Assembly: GCF_000384395.1 (NCBI RefSeq)
Contig: NZ_ARWE01000001.1
Location: 1,604,894 to 1,668,893, forward strand
DNA: 64,000 nucleotides
Source: Geopsychrobacter electrodiphilus DSM 16401
GTDB taxonomy: Bacteria; Desulfobacterota; Desulfuromonadia; Desulfuromonadales; Geopsychrobacteraceae
Direction of reading: 5' to 3'
How positions within the stretch are numbered: the stretch's first letter is position 1; every line of letters starts with the position of its first letter. The notes under the pieces are model-generated. The model was not told the DNA's origin. It searched no databases and was given only the letters and a program-made list of their open reading frames with translations. Both the position numbers and the translations under genes were made by a program. Below, piece by piece: positions 7,514-17,116 of this stretch.

Positions 7514-8497
7514 TTAAGTTCTCCAGCAGCGGACAAAGTGAGCAGGGTTGACCTCGTGAAGCTGGGGAACCTTTGCCCCCCCGGTTGCACAGGGTGTCGG
7601 GCAGCGCTGAAGAAAGGCACAGCCGTCGGCAGCGCGACTACGATCGTCCAGTTGGCCCTGAATGGTCGGCAACGGGCCCTTGTTCCCCAGGCGAGGGATA
7701 CAGCCGAGCAGCCCTTTGGTGTAGGGGTGAAGCGGGTGGTTGAAGAGATCTTCAACTCCTGCATATTCAACAATTTTTCCGGCATACATCACCGCCACCC
7801 GGTCGGCGTTGCCTGCTACGACCCCGAGGTCATGGCTGATCAACAGGGTCGCCATCTGGCGCTCACTGGCAAGGTTTGCCAGCAGTTCCATGATTTGCGC
7901 CTGAATCGTGACATCCAGAGCCGTGGTCGGTTCGTCGGCGATGAGCAATTGCGGATTACAGGCCAGGGCCATCGCGATCATCACCCGCTGGCGCTGGCCA
8001 CCAGAGAGCTGATGGGGAAAATCGCGCAATCGGGAGGTAGCCGCGGCGATCCCGACGCTGGTTAAAAGATCTGCGGCCTGATCCAGTGCTTCGTTGTTGT
8101 TCATACCCCGATGCAGGCGCAGCACCTCGGCAACCTGCTCGCCGATCTTTAACACCGGGTTGAGTGAAGTCATCGGTTCCTGGAAAATCATCGAGATCCG
8201 GTTGCCGCGCACTCGGCGAATCTCGGTGGGCGGGAGGCGCAGGAGGTCATGCTTATCGAAAAGTATTTGCCCATCGACGATGCGACCCGGTTCAGGGATC
8301 AGACGCAAAATGGAAAGCGAGGTGATAGATTTCCCGCAGCCTGATTCTCCGACCAGGGCCAGAGTCTCTCCGGCGGCGATCTCAAAGGAGACGTCATCGA
8401 CGGCTTTTACTAGCCCACTCCGTGTGAAAAAATAGGTTTTAAGTCCACGAACTTGCAGCAGCGGGCCGGTTTGCGTATTTTTTAAAGGGGCGAACAT
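7514..8497 (-). CDS. oppD: Peptide-type ABC transporter ATP-binding protein (OppD/DppD)
   Basis: This 327-residue partner ATPase has Walker [11 protein letters not shown]-loop [12 protein letters not shown], signature LSGGQRQRV, Walker [13 protein letters not shown] and switch His ISHDLGVV. Its C-terminal oligopeptide-family segment has the Cys pair FLQRCPTPC. In this family OppD and OppF form a heterodimer on the OppBC permease; neither permease nor a periplasmic binding protein is in the window. The ATG follows AAAGGATGATCG. The gene is divergent from tex across a 201-bp gap that should hold promoters for both; that gap also has a small hairpin (CTGCCCTGC/GCAGGCAG, about 8652-8673). Confidence 0.9.
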   Translation of the reverse strand: MFAPLKNTQTGPLLQVRGLKTYFFTRSGLVKAVDDVSFEIAAGETLALVGESGCGKSITSLSILRLIPEPGRIVDGQILFDKHDLLRLPPTEIRRVRGNRISMIFQEPMTSLNPVLKIGEQVAEVLRLHRGMNNNEALDQAADLLTSVGIAAATSRLRDFPHQLSGGQRQRVMIAMALACNPQLLIADEPTTALDVTIQAQIMELLANLASERQMATLLISHDLGVVAGNADRVAVMYAGKIVEYAGVEDLFNHPLHPYTKGLLGCIPRLGNKGPLPTIQGQLDDRSRAADGCAFLQRCPTPCATGGAKVPQLHEVNPAHFVRCWRT

Positions 8498-8698
8498 CGA
8501 TCATCCTTTTGGCGGACTCAATTTTAATTCAGATAAATATAACGCGATCGAACAGTGGCCCACCATCATACCTGAAGCTCTGACCCAGCGCATCTATCAA
8601 TCCCTGGCAGGATCAGCCCTTGGCCCTGAGAGCCTGTTCCTGTATAGTCCCTCTGCCCTGCCATGAGCAGGCAGACTATATACTGACAGGATCGATGA

Positions 8699-11005
8699 AT
8701 GATAGATCAACTCATTGAAATTATTGCACAAGAAGTCGGTTGCCAGAGTCGGCAGGTTGCTCAGACCATTGATCTTTTTGCCGCTGGCGGTACGGTTCCA
8801 TTTATCGCGCGTTATCGCAAAGAGGCGACCGGCGAACTGGATGAGGTCGCCATCCGCGACATTGAGCAGCGGATGAACTACTACCGTGAACTCGAAGATC
8901 GTCGCCAGACGATTCTCAAGGCGATTGAAGAACAGGGGAAGCTGTCCCCCGAGTTGAAAAAACGGATCCTGGCAACCCGTCAGAAAAACGAGCTTGAGGA
9001 TCTCTATCTGCCCTACAAGACCAAGCGTCGAACCAAGGCTTCAGTGGCACGAGAACGCGGGCTTGAACCCCTGGCGGCACAGATTTTGGCGATGGTTGGC
9101 TCTCCGGTTGCACTTGAATCCCTGGCTGAACCCTATATTGATGCTGAAAAAGAGCTGGTCGATGTCGAGGCGGTACTGGCAGGGGCTGGACATATTCTGG
9201 CCGAAGACTTTGCCGATCGTGCCGAGGCGCGGGCGCTGGTGCGGCGCCTGACCTGGGATCAGGGCGTGTTCTGTTCTGCGGTCGCGCGGGGTAAGGAGAC
9301 CGAGGTCACCAAGTTCGAAATGTATTATGACTTTCGCGAGCCGCTCAAGGATGTCCCTTCGCACCGCATGTTGGCCATGCGCCGCGGTGAAAAGGAGGAG
9401 ATCCTCCGACTCAAAATTGAAGCGCCCGAGGAGGAGATCCACGTGGGTCTGGCGCAGCTTGTCATTCCAAAAAATTCCTGCTATCGGGACTGGTTGGTCG
9501 AGGTGGTACGCGACAGCTATCAACGTCTTATCTCTTCGGCGATTGAGGTTGAGCTGCGGCTCGAAGCGAAGAAAGCCGCCGATCTGGCTGCCATTAAGGT
9601 ATTTGCCGAGAATCTGCGGCATCTGTTGCTGGCGGCTCCGGCCGGAAGCAAACGGGTGCTGGGGATCGACCCCGGGCTGCGCACCGGTTCAAAACTGGCA
9701 GTGGTGGATGGCACCGGGCGCTTTCTGGCGCATACCACCATTTACCCGCACACCGGCGGTGGGAAGGCGGCTGCTTCTCATTGCGATTTTTTGAAATTGA
9801 TCCGGCAGCACCAGGTTGAAATGATCGCGGTTGGCAATGGCACAGCCGGGCGTGAAATGGAACAGTTTGCGCGTCAGGCCTTGAAAGATGTCGGTCTCAA
9901 ATTGCCGGTGGTGATGGTCAGTGAGTCGGGTGCCAGCATCTATTCGGCCTCGGATATCGCGCGGGAGGAGTTCCCCGATCTTGATCTGACGGTGCGCGGC
10001 GCGATTTCCATCGCTCGACGTTTGCAGGATCCTCTGGCCGAACTCGTTAAGGTTGATCCAAAGAGTATCGGGGTCGGGCAATATCAGCATGATGTGTCGC
10101 AGCCCCTGCTTAAAAAAGCCCTCGACGAAGTGGTTGAATCCTGTGTCAATTTTGTCGGCGTTGAATTGAATACCGCGTCCTGGGCGCTGCTCAGCTTTGT
10201 GTCCGGCTTAAGTGAAACTCAGGCCCGCGCCATTGTCGCCCGTCGCGACGCCATAGGGCCCTTTGCGAGCAGGGCCGAACTGCTCGATGTGCCACGCTTT
10301 GGGGCTAAAACTTTTGAACTGGCTGCCGGCTTCCTGCGTATCCGTGGTGCGCACAACCCCCTCGACAACAGTGCGGTTCACCCCGAACGCTATGCTCTGG
10401 TCGAACGAATGGCGGCTGATTCCGGATTGGATCTGGCGGCTTTTATCGCCGATCGTGGCAGGGTAGAGCAGATCGCGCTGAATCGGTATACTGATGAGGG
10501 AGTCGGGTTGCCGACTCTGGCTGATATTCAGCAAGAGTTACTGAAGCCCGGTCGTGATCCGCGTGAGACCTTTATCCTCAGCAGCTTTCGCGAAGACGTT
10601 ACGGAAATATCCGATCTGAAGGAAGGGATGCGGCTCAACGGACTGGTCACCAACGTGGCCGCCTTCGGGGCCTTTGTCGATATCGGTGTGCATCAGGATG
10701 GCCTGGTCCATGTCAGCCAGTTGGCTGATAAATTTGTGCGGGATCCGGCGACGGTGGTCAAGGTCGGGCAGCAGGTTCAGGTGCGGGTCTTCTCGGTTGA
10801 TGTCCAGCGGAAGCGGATCGGCTTGAGTATGCGTTCGTCAGATGGCTCCGATTCCGCTCAAATTGCTTCGGGTGTTCCTGGCTCTGCCTCGAAGTCTTCG
10901 GCAGCACAGAAAATAACGCGGCAGGTTGAACAAAAAACCGCCAAGGTAACTACCGATTTGAGCGCCGCCTTTTCGCGCGCCGGTTTCAAAGTGAAAGGGA
11001 AGTAG
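8699..11005 (+). CDS. tex: Tex family RNA-binding transcription accessory protein
   Basis: This 768-residue protein has the full Tex architecture. The N-terminal Tex domain contains VPFIARYRKEATGELDE and LYLPYKTKRRTKA, a YqgF-like RNase H fold begins at VLGIDPGLRTGSKLAVVD (~320), helix-hairpin-helix repeats follow around 490-620 and a C-terminal S1 RNA-binding domain has GLVTNVAAFGAFVDIGVHQDG. Tex proteins bind nucleic acid and act in transcription fidelity and stress tolerance; the exact role is known only in some species. The ATG at 8699 follows AGGATCG. The PHP gene begins three bases after the stop, so the two are probably co-transcribed. The Lys/Ser-rich tail after the S1 domain is ordinary for the family. 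Confidence 0.95.
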   Translation: MIDQLIEIIAQEVGCQSRQVAQTIDLFAAGGTVPFIARYRKEATGELDEVAIRDIEQRMNYYRELEDRRQTILKAIEEQGKLSPELKKRILATRQKNELEDLYLPYKTKRRTKASVARERGLEPLAAQILAMVGSPVALESLAEPYIDAEKELVDVEAVLAGAGHILAEDFADRAEARALVRRLTWDQGVFCSAVARGKETEVTKFEMYYDFREPLKDVPSHRMLAMRRGEKEEILRLKIEAPEEEIHVGLAQLVIPKNSCYRDWLVEVVRDSYQRLISSAIEVELRLEAKKAADLAAIKVFAENLRHLLLAAPAGSKRVLGIDPGLRTGSKLAVVDGTGRFLAHTTIYPHTGGGKAAASHCDFLKLIRQHQVEMIAVGNGTAGREMEQFARQALKDVGLKLPVVMVSESGASIYSASDIAREEFPDLDLTVRGAISIARRLQDPLAELVKVDPKSIGVGQYQHDVSQPLLKKALDEVVESCVNFVGVELNTASWALLSFVSGLSETQARAIVARRDAIGPFASRAELLDVPRFGAKTFELAAGFLRIRGAHNPLDNSAVHPERYALVERMAADSGLDLAAFIADRGRVEQIALNRYTDEGVGLPTLADIQQELLKPGRDPRETFILSSFREDVTEISDLKEGMRLNGLVTNVAAFGAFVDIGVHQDGLVHVSQLADKFVRDPATVVKVGQQVQVRVFSVDVQRKRIGLSMRSSDGSDSAQIASGVPGSASKSSAAQKITRQVEQKTAKVTTDLSAAFSRAGFKVKGK

Positions 11006-11008
11006 CTG

Positions 11009-11887
11009 GTGACACAACAACGGGTCGACCTGCATTTACACACCACCTGCTCGGATGGGTCTTACAGCCCGCAAGAGGTCGTCAGGCTTGCGGCTGAAGC
11101 CGGGATGAAGGCGATTGCGATTGCCGATCATGATAACGTCGACGGGATCGACAGCGCACTTCAAGCCGGAGCCGAACTGGGAATCGAAGTTCTTACGGCG
11201 GTGGAACTGTCGACCCAGTGGCAGGAGTTTCTCGATATCCATCTGCTTGGATACGGCTTCGATCATCATCATCCTGAGCTGGTTCGACAGTTGGCGGATT
11301 TCCGCGAGTTTCGGGCCAGGCGCAATCAACAAATAGTCGAAAAGGTGAATTTACAGCTCGCCGGAGAGGGGCGTGAGCCGCTTGATTTTATGGCGATCGC
11401 GGAGAGTGCCGGTGGCACGATTGGTCGCCCCCATATTGCCTTGGCGCTGCGGGCCGCAGGTTATGTACAAAATCACGATGAAGCCTTTGAGCGTTATCTG
11501 GTGCCGAACGATGTGACCAAACGCTTCTTCCCGATCGATGAAGCGATTACTTTAATTCATAATGCCGGAGGGGTGGCCGTTCTGGCTCATCCTCCCTATG
11601 TGACGCGTAATCACAATGAACTGGAAGGGTTGCTGGAATCCTTTGTGGCGATGGGGCTTGACGGCCTCGAAGCCTACAATAATGGCGTGAATCAGGAGGG
11701 GGTTTACTGGCTAATTAATCTCGCCCGGCGCCATCAGTTGATCGTAACGGGAGGGTCAGATTTTCATGGAACCGAAGACTCGATTATTTCCGTCGGCTGC
11801 GGAGTTGGCCGCTTGAAAATTCCTTATACTTGTGTAGACGAAATCCATTCGGTACTTTATCGCCGACGGAACACAACGAATCCCTGA
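11009..11887 (+). CDS. PHP-domain metal-dependent phosphoesterase
   Basis: This 292-residue PHP protein resembles YciV/RNase AM-type nucleoside 3',5'-bisphosphate or 5'-exonucleolytic phosphatases. Metal-binding motifs are visible in order: DLHLHTTCSDG at the N-terminus, IADHDNVDG (~40), HPPYVTRNH (~195) and GSDFHG near the C-terminus. The GTG start at 11009 is preceded by AAGGGAAG inside the end of tex, from which it is separated by three bases. Pairing with tex suggests a role in RNA turnover or salvage, but that is inference from position. The precise substrate cannot be read from sequence. Confidence 0.85.
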   Translation: MTQQRVDLHLHTTCSDGSYSPQEVVRLAAEAGMKAIAIADHDNVDGIDSALQAGAELGIEVLTAVELSTQWQEFLDIHLLGYGFDHHHPELVRQLADFREFRARRNQQIVEKVNLQLAGEGREPLDFMAIAESAGGTIGRPHIALALRAAGYVQNHDEAFERYLVPNDVTKRFFPIDEAITLIHNAGGVAVLAHPPYVTRNHNELEGLLESFVAMGLDGLEAYNNGVNQEGVYWLINLARRHQLIVTGGSDFHGTEDSIISVGCGVGRLKIPYTCVDEIHSVLYRRRNTTNP

Positions 11888-11908
11888 TTTCAGCCAGGGC
11901 CCTTTGCA

Positions 11909-11923
11909 AAACTGTATCAGTTT
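11909..11923. repeat. Short perfect palindrome AAACTG-TAT-CAGTTT
   Basis: This 6-3-6 palindrome lies 74 bp before the start codon of the TPR protein gene and may be an operator. Nothing else in the 109-bp gap is distinctive. Confidence 0.3.
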
Positions 11924-11996
11924 GGTACCTTGTCATCCTGGTCTTTTGAGAACAAGAGGGTTTACCTGTAGTGTGTTTATCTGTCGGAGAGGCGTG

Positions 11997-12443
11997 ATGA
12001 ACAGTCAACAAAATCTTGAACAAAGGCTCGAGCTTGCCGTTGAAGAGGCACGTAACGGAAGTTCTTCGGCTGCAATGGTTGAACTTGAAGAGTTGGTGAG
12101 GCTCACGAACCATCCTTCGGCGCTGGCCTGGTTAGGTTACTGTCTGGCCGTTCAGCAGCAGGATTATTCACGCGCTCTGGTGCTCTGTACCAGTGCGGTC
12201 CACACGACACCTGACGATGCTGACCTTTATCTCGCCCTGGGCCGGGTTTATCGTCTTGCCGGGCGGCGTTATCAGGCCCTTAGTACACTTCGTCGGGGGT
12301 TAAAACTGGGGCGACATGAGCTAATCATGAAAGAGCTGACTTTGATGGGGACGCGGAAAGAGCCGGTTTTTTCGGTCCTTGATCGGGCAAACCGGCTCAA
12401 TGTTGTCGCCGGACGAGTCATGACGAAATTTAAATTTCGCTGA
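11997..12443 (+). CDS. Small TPR-repeat protein
   Basis: This 148-residue protein is predicted to be soluble and helical, with about two to three tetratricopeptide-like units between residues 5 and 115 (for example PSALAWLGYCLAVQQQDYSRA and DLYLALGRVYRLAGRRYQAL). TPR proteins are scaffolds for protein-protein contact; no partner is indicated here. The ATG at 11997 has a good Shine-Dalgarno (GGAGAGGCGTG), which is why an upstream in-frame start at 11904 is not used. A terminator follows. The specific function is unknown. Confidence 0.75.
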   Translation: MNSQQNLEQRLELAVEEARNGSSSAAMVELEELVRLTNHPSALAWLGYCLAVQQQDYSRALVLCTSAVHTTPDDADLYLALGRVYRLAGRRYQALSTLRRGLKLGRHELIMKELTLMGTRKEPVFSVLDRANRLNVVAGRVMTKFKFR

Positions 12444-12466
12444 GGAACAGAGCCTCGAAGAGATTT

Positions 12467-12503
12467 CGGCCCGTCATTCCAGAGAGAATTGACGGGCCGT
12501 TTG
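12467..12503 (+). terminator. Terminator between convergent TPR and enoyl-CoA hydratase genes
   Basis: The arms CGGCCCGTCA and TGACGGGCCG form a perfect 10-bp stem with a 13-nt loop, followed by TTTGGGTTT on the plus strand. The T-tract is imperfect, but the position between convergent genes fits. Confidence 0.7.
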
Positions 12504-12512
12504 GGTTTAAAA

Positions 12513-13295
12513 TTAACGATTCTTCCATTGAGCGCTGCGTTTCTCCAAAAAAGCCGCCATCCCTTCTTTCTGATCTTCAGTCGCAAAACAGAGGCCGAAG
12601 AGATCCGCTTCATACTCAATTGCTTTATCGAGGGGCATGTCGAGTCCGTTATTCACCGCCTTGCGAATAAGCTGCACCGCGATCTGTGGCTTGCTGGCTA
12701 TTTTCTCTGCCAGTGTCTGAGCGCTCTCTAGCAGCTGATCTGCAGCGACCACCTGCTCGACAAGTCCAATCTGTAAGGCTTCGGCGGCGGTTACCATCTC
12801 TCCTGTCAGCATCATTTGCTTTGCCTTGCCTGGTCCGACAAGCCGTGGCAGGCGTTGAGTGCCTCCCCAGCCAGGAATGATGCCGAGATTGATCTCTGGC
12901 TGACCGAGACGCGCCGTCTCGGCGGCGATACGAACATCGCAGGCCAGCGCCAGTTCACAACCGCCTCCCAGGGCGTAGCCGTTGATGGCGGCGATGACGG
13001 TCTTGGGGAATGACTCGATGTCGGCGAAGAGGCGTTGTGCGAGGCGGGCAACCCGACTGGCAGTTTGTGAGTCGAGTGGTTGCATGACGGAGATATCTCC
13101 ACCAGCGACAAAGGCTTTCTCTCCGGCACCGGTCAGAATCACGACATGGACATTGTCATCTTCAGACAGGGCCTTAAAGGCCAGGTCCAGATCTTTGAGG
13201 GTCGCGGGGTTTAGGGCGTTGAGGGCCGTCGGGCGGTTAATCACGATCTGAGCCACCCGATTTTTGGTAGATAGTTGCAGATTATCGTATTTCAT
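12513..13295 (-). CDS. Enoyl-CoA hydratase/isomerase (crotonase family)
   Basis: This 260-residue crotonase-fold enzyme adds water to trans-2-enoyl-CoA, as in beta-oxidation or butyrate-type metabolism. The oxyanion-hole segments (EKAFVAGGDI and NGYALGGGCELALACD) and both catalytic glutamates (GGCE and QPEINLGIIPGWGGTQRL) are present, so the protein should be active as a hydratase. The start is taken at ATG 13293-13295; a GTG three codons upstream is also possible. It is the last gene of a leftward operon after hrpB (28-bp gap). No other fatty-acid genes adjoin. Substrate chain length cannot be inferred. Confidence 0.88.
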   Translation of the reverse strand: MKYDNLQLSTKNRVAQIVINRPTALNALNPATLKDLDLAFKALSEDDNVHVVILTGAGEKAFVAGGDISVMQPLDSQTASRVARLAQRLFADIESFPKTVIAAINGYALGGGCELALACDVRIAAETARLGQPEINLGIIPGWGGTQRLPRLVGPGKAKQMMLTGEMVTAAEALQIGLVEQVVAADQLLESAQTLAEKIASKPQIAVQLIRKAVNNGLDMPLDKAIEYEADLFGLCFATEDQKEGMAAFLEKRSAQWKNR

Positions 13296-13323
13296 AATTT
13301 CCACTTTCTGGAAGGGGTTGAAA

Positions 13324-15780
13324 TTATTTGAGAGCTTTTTTTAGTTTACGGGTCGGGGTTGCTCGCCAGGGGTCGTTGGGCCAGGGGTGTTTCGGGTATC
13401 GCCCCTTCATCTCTTTTTGCACCTCAGGATAGACCTGATCCCAGAAACTGCGTAGATCACTGGTTACTGCCAGGGGCCGGCCAGCGGGGGAGAGCAAGTG
13501 CAGTTTCAGAGGGATCAATCCGCGGCATATGCTCGGGGTTTGTGCCAGTCCGAAGAGTTGTTGCAGCTTAACGGCGAGCACCGGGCCTTCTGCCTGATAG
13601 TCGATCTTCATCGACTCTCCGCTTGGAACCGCGATGCGCTGCGGTGTCAGTTGTCCCAATTGCTGACTCAGTTGCCAGTCGAGCAGGCTTTGCAGCGCGG
13701 GGAGAAGTTTAACCCTCTTTAACTGCTCGGCAGTTTTAATTCCTGACAAAAACGGCGCGAGCCAGTTTTCCGGATACTGAAAAAGCTGCTCCCGGCTTAA
13801 ATCAGGCCAGGGTGAATCCAGAGTTTGGTGTAGCAACCGCACCCGCTGCAGAAATTGCTCATCGTCTGTCGACCAGGTCAGCAGCTGCGCCCCATCACTG
13901 CTAATTTTTGAACAGAGAATTTCGATGCATTGGTCGGGTTCTGGAGTGAGTCGTTCGGCCCGGAGTTCAATCGCGCCCAGGCGTTTAATCCTGCGGGCCT
14001 GCACGCGTTTGAGCGTGTTATCCCAATAAATTTCTTTCCGCCAGGGGGTCACTTCAAGCTTTTGACTGAGCCATGAATCATCCAGGGGGATTGCCTGTTT
14101 GATAATGGTCTCTCCATACTCAGACTGGTGGATGGATGTTGTTGCCAGCCAGTGCGCTGCACGCAATGAACTTTGTGGGCCAAGCTGCGCGCCACGACCA
14201 CTGGTGAGCAGATAATCACCGTTCGCCAGTTTAGAATGGGCAACCCGGTCGGGATAGGCGCGCACGATCAGTTCTGCCAGCGGTGCAGAATGGAGCGCTT
14301 CAGGCCCGGGGGCTGTGATTCCAAAAATTGCCGCCAGCTGTTTGAAGGCCCGCGCCGCTGAATGGAAGACTTTGTTTGATTGCTGTATCACGCGGGCAAA
14401 GTGACGCAGATCATTGGTGATATTGTCAGTGGAATCGACGCCGGCTGCAGTGGCTTCAGCGAGAAAGGCACTGATCAAACACCCGACCGGCAGTTGACCT
14501 AAACGTTCGGCCTGCATCAGCAGGCTGGCAAAGCGCGGGTGGACGGGGAGTTTTATCGCTCGACGGCCATCAACTGTGAGTCTGTCATTGGCATCAATCA
14601 GTCCCAGTTCACGCAAGAGTTGTCTGGCACCAGTGAGTGCGCCTGTCGGAGGTGGATCGAGCCAGTCGAGTTGAGAGCCATCTGGCAACCCCCAGCTGCA
14701 CAGGTCGAGGGCCAACGGCGTGAGGTCGGCGCTGCGGATCTCGGGGGGTGTTTGAGGTAGAAGCGTCGCGTGCGTGCCCTGGCTCCAGAGACGGTAGCAG
14801 ACCCCCGGGCCCTGTCGTCCGGCGCGACCGGATCTCTGAGTGCTGCTGGCCTGGGAAATCCGTGTTGTCTGCAAGCGGGTCAGACCTGTGCTGGGGTCAA
14901 AGCCGGGCTGGCGACACAGGCCGCTGTCGACCACGGTTGTGATGCCGTCGATGGTGAGACTGGTTTCGGCAATATTGGTCGCCAGTATCAGCTTGCGGCG
15001 AGTTGATTTTTGCAGGGCCAGCTGCTGTGCGGCAAAGCTTAAACTGCCATGCAACGGGCAGATCATCAGCTGTGGCAGGGCGCGTGTCAGGGCTGTCTTG
15101 AGGTTGTCAATTTCACGCGCACCGGGAAGAAAAGCCAGAATATCACCTGTAGTCTCTTGTGCGGCACGAGTGATGGCTACCGCCATCGGTGCGATACAGT
15201 TGACGTCAAGGGGTCCTCCCGTATAGCGGATATCAACCGGCCAGCTGCGTCCTTCTGAGCGCAGGCGTTCCGCCGCGAGCAATTTACACAGGGGCTCGCT
15301 GTCCAGAGTCGCTGACATGAGGAGAATCTTGAGATCTTCACGCAGCCCTTTACGCAGATCGTTGGTCAGGGCGAGGGCGACATCGCTGTGAATATTGCGC
15401 TCGTGAAACTCATCAAAAATTACCAGCCCTACGCCGGCCAGTTCTGGATCTGACTGCAGCCGTCGGGTCAGAATTCCCTCGGTGATAACTTCGAGTCGGG
15501 TTTGTGAAGAAGTGCGGTGTTCGTAACGGATGCTGTAACCGACCCGCGCGCCGACTTTCTCTCCCAGTTGACCAGCCATAAATTCAGCGGCACTGCGGGT
15601 TGCAATGCGCCGTGGCTCAAGCATCAGAATTTTTTGTCCTTTAAGCCAGTCAGCATCCAGGAGCGCCAGCGGAACGCGCGTGGTTTTGCCGGCACCCGGT
15701 GGCGCTTCAAGAACCAGCACCGAGTTTTGTGCCAGAAGGTTTTGGAGCTGGGGCAGAATTTCATCAATCGGTAGCGGCAT
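13324..15780 (-). CDS. hrpB: ATP-dependent helicase HrpB (DEAH family)
   Basis: This 818-residue SF2 helicase has motif I APPGAGKTT, motif Ia LEPRRIATR, motif II DEFHER, motif III SATLD and motif VI QRSGRAGRQGPG, then HA2/OB-fold regions and the HrpB-specific C-terminal domain with PEVQKEMKGRYPKHPWP. HrpB is a widespread bacterial DExH protein whose physiological substrate, presumably RNA, is still poorly defined. The ATG at 15780 lies two bases after the stop of the upstream peptidase gene, so it is translated from the same operon. Length is usual for the family. Confidence 0.95.
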   Translation of the reverse strand: MPLPIDEILPQLQNLLAQNSVLVLEAPPGAGKTTRVPLALLDADWLKGQKILMLEPRRIATRSAAEFMAGQLGEKVGARVGYSIRYEHRTSSQTRLEVITEGILTRRLQSDPELAGVGLVIFDEFHERNIHSDVALALTNDLRKGLREDLKILLMSATLDSEPLCKLLAAERLRSEGRSWPVDIRYTGGPLDVNCIAPMAVAITRAAQETTGDILAFLPGAREIDNLKTALTRALPQLMICPLHGSLSFAAQQLALQKSTRRKLILATNIAETSLTIDGITTVVDSGLCRQPGFDPSTGLTRLQTTRISQASSTQRSGRAGRQGPGVCYRLWSQGTHATLLPQTPPEIRSADLTPLALDLCSWGLPDGSQLDWLDPPPTGALTGARQLLRELGLIDANDRLTVDGRRAIKLPVHPRFASLLMQAERLGQLPVGCLISAFLAEATAAGVDSTDNITNDLRHFARVIQQSNKVFHSAARAFKQLAAIFGITAPGPEALHSAPLAELIVRAYPDRVAHSKLANGDYLLTSGRGAQLGPQSSLRAAHWLATTSIHQSEYGETIIKQAIPLDDSWLSQKLEVTPWRKEIYWDNTLKRVQARRIKRLGAIELRAERLTPEPDQCIEILCSKISSDGAQLLTWSTDDEQFLQRVRLLHQTLDSPWPDLSREQLFQYPENWLAPFLSGIKTAEQLKRVKLLPALQSLLDWQLSQQLGQLTPQRIAVPSGESMKIDYQAEGPVLAVKLQQLFGLAQTPSICRGLIPLKLHLLSPAGRPLAVTSDLRSFWDQVYPEVQKEMKGRYPKHPWPNDPWRATPTRKLKKALK

Positions 15781-15782
15781 GA

Positions 15783-16916
15783 TCAGGCGCGACGGATGAT
15801 CTCGACCAGCAAACCGGCGACCTGCACCATGTCGTCGACCCTGACCTCTTCTTCGACGGAATGCACCTTGTTCATGCCGGTACCGAGGATGACGGTTTCG
15901 ATCCCATGGTCGTTGAAGATATTGGCATCCGAGCCGCCGCCGGCAGCTTTAACCTGCAACGGATAATTAATCGCCTCAGCCGCCTGACCGATCAACTGCA
16001 GGATGTCGGACTGCTTGTCGATTTGAAGGGAGGGATATTCATTGGTCAGATTAAGGGCCATCTGCGCCTTGATCTCCTTACCCCCAATAGTAATGAACGC
16101 CTGATTGACCTCTTCTTCAAGCAGTCCGATGATTTCTTCGGTGAACTGTTTGAGCTTTTGCGGGTCATGACTGCGAACCTCACCTTCAAGGATGACCTGA
16201 CGGGGGATAATGTTGGTCGCCTGTCCTCCGTTGAAGATACCGATATTGGCCGTAGTCTCATCATCAATCCGGCCCAGTCGCATGCGGCTGATGGCTCGGG
16301 CGGCGATGATTATAGCGGAGATACCATTTTCCGGGACCACACCGGCGTGTGCCTCCTGACCTGTGATTTCGATCCTGAAGCGGTTGGCGGCTGGAGCTTT
16401 ATGAATCACAATATTAATGCCCGTGGTGTCCAGGGCCAGGCCACGTTTTGCCGTGATAAGACTGTAGTCAAGGTTTTTGGCGCCGAGCAGCCCAACCTCT
16501 TCGCAGACCGTAATAGCTATTTCCAGAGGCACATGTTCGATCTGTTGCTCGCGCAACACCTCGAGTGCCTCAATGATCTCAACGATTCCGGATTTGTCAT
16601 CGGCACCTAAAATTGTGTTCCCGGCGCTACGAAAGACACCGTTTTCAAGCACTGGGCAGAGGCCTTCAGTCGGGCCGACTGTATCCATGTGCGCAGACAG
16701 GAGCAGGGGGGCACCAGGATTTTTCCCCGCAAGCCGGAAGATGAGATTATTGCACTGACCGCCAACCTTGGCAGCCGCCTGATCTTCTTGCAGGGTCGCA
16801 CCGAATTCGGCGAAACGTTGGCGTAAATAGTCCGCCATGCCCGCTTCTTTAAAAGAGGGACTCTCTATGGTAGCCTGGCGTGCAAATTCGTCACTGAGCC
16901 TCTGACTGTTGATCAT
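15783..16916 (-). CDS. M20 family metallopeptidase (peptidase T-like)
   Basis: This 377-residue two-zinc exopeptidase matches PepT-like members of M20. Visible motifs are the metal-binding SAHMDTV, the bridging-Asp region GADDKSG, the catalytic glutamates in CEEVG, the dimerisation-lid region HAGVVPE, and the C-terminal GGGSDANIFN and HSVEEEV. The family cleaves amino-terminal residues from short peptides in the cytoplasm. The ATG at 16914-16916 has GGAG eight bases upstream; a TTG four codons earlier overlaps that site and is rejected. It is the first gene of the operon with hrpB and the enoyl-CoA hydratase, and divergent from the M23 gene. Confidence 0.87.
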   Translation of the reverse strand: MINSQRLSDEFARQATIESPSFKEAGMADYLRQRFAEFGATLQEDQAAAKVGGQCNNLIFRLAGKNPGAPLLLSAHMDTVGPTEGLCPVLENGVFRSAGNTILGADDKSGIVEIIEALEVLREQQIEHVPLEIAITVCEEVGLLGAKNLDYSLITAKRGLALDTTGINIVIHKAPAANRFRIEITGQEAHAGVVPENGISAIIIAARAISRMRLGRIDDETTANIGIFNGGQATNIIPRQVILEGEVRSHDPQKLKQFTEEIIGLLEEEVNQAFITIGGKEIKAQMALNLTNEYPSLQIDKQSDILQLIGQAAEAINYPLQVKAAGGGSDANIFNDHGIETVILGTGMNKVHSVEEEVRVDDMVQVAGLLVEIIRRA

Positions 16917-17116
16917 ATTCAACTCCAATTGTTGCAGGATATAACTCAGAAGAGATCAGGTATCTTAGCCGTTTCATAAGGTCTCGACAAGAGGTGATAA
17001 GACAGGTGTTAGGTTGAGGCGGACTGGACAAATTGGCGTATTTTCTGTTAAGGTCCGACTCTGTAATTACGCTCACGTCCCTCCCTTGGCGGGCCTGCAT
17101 TTCGGTATAGTGCGGT

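Noticed and set aside
8498..8698. Small hairpin (about 8652-8673) as a riboswitch or terminator
   Set aside because: The stem is short, there is no T-run and no match to a known riboswitch; it is likely incidental to the tex promoter region.
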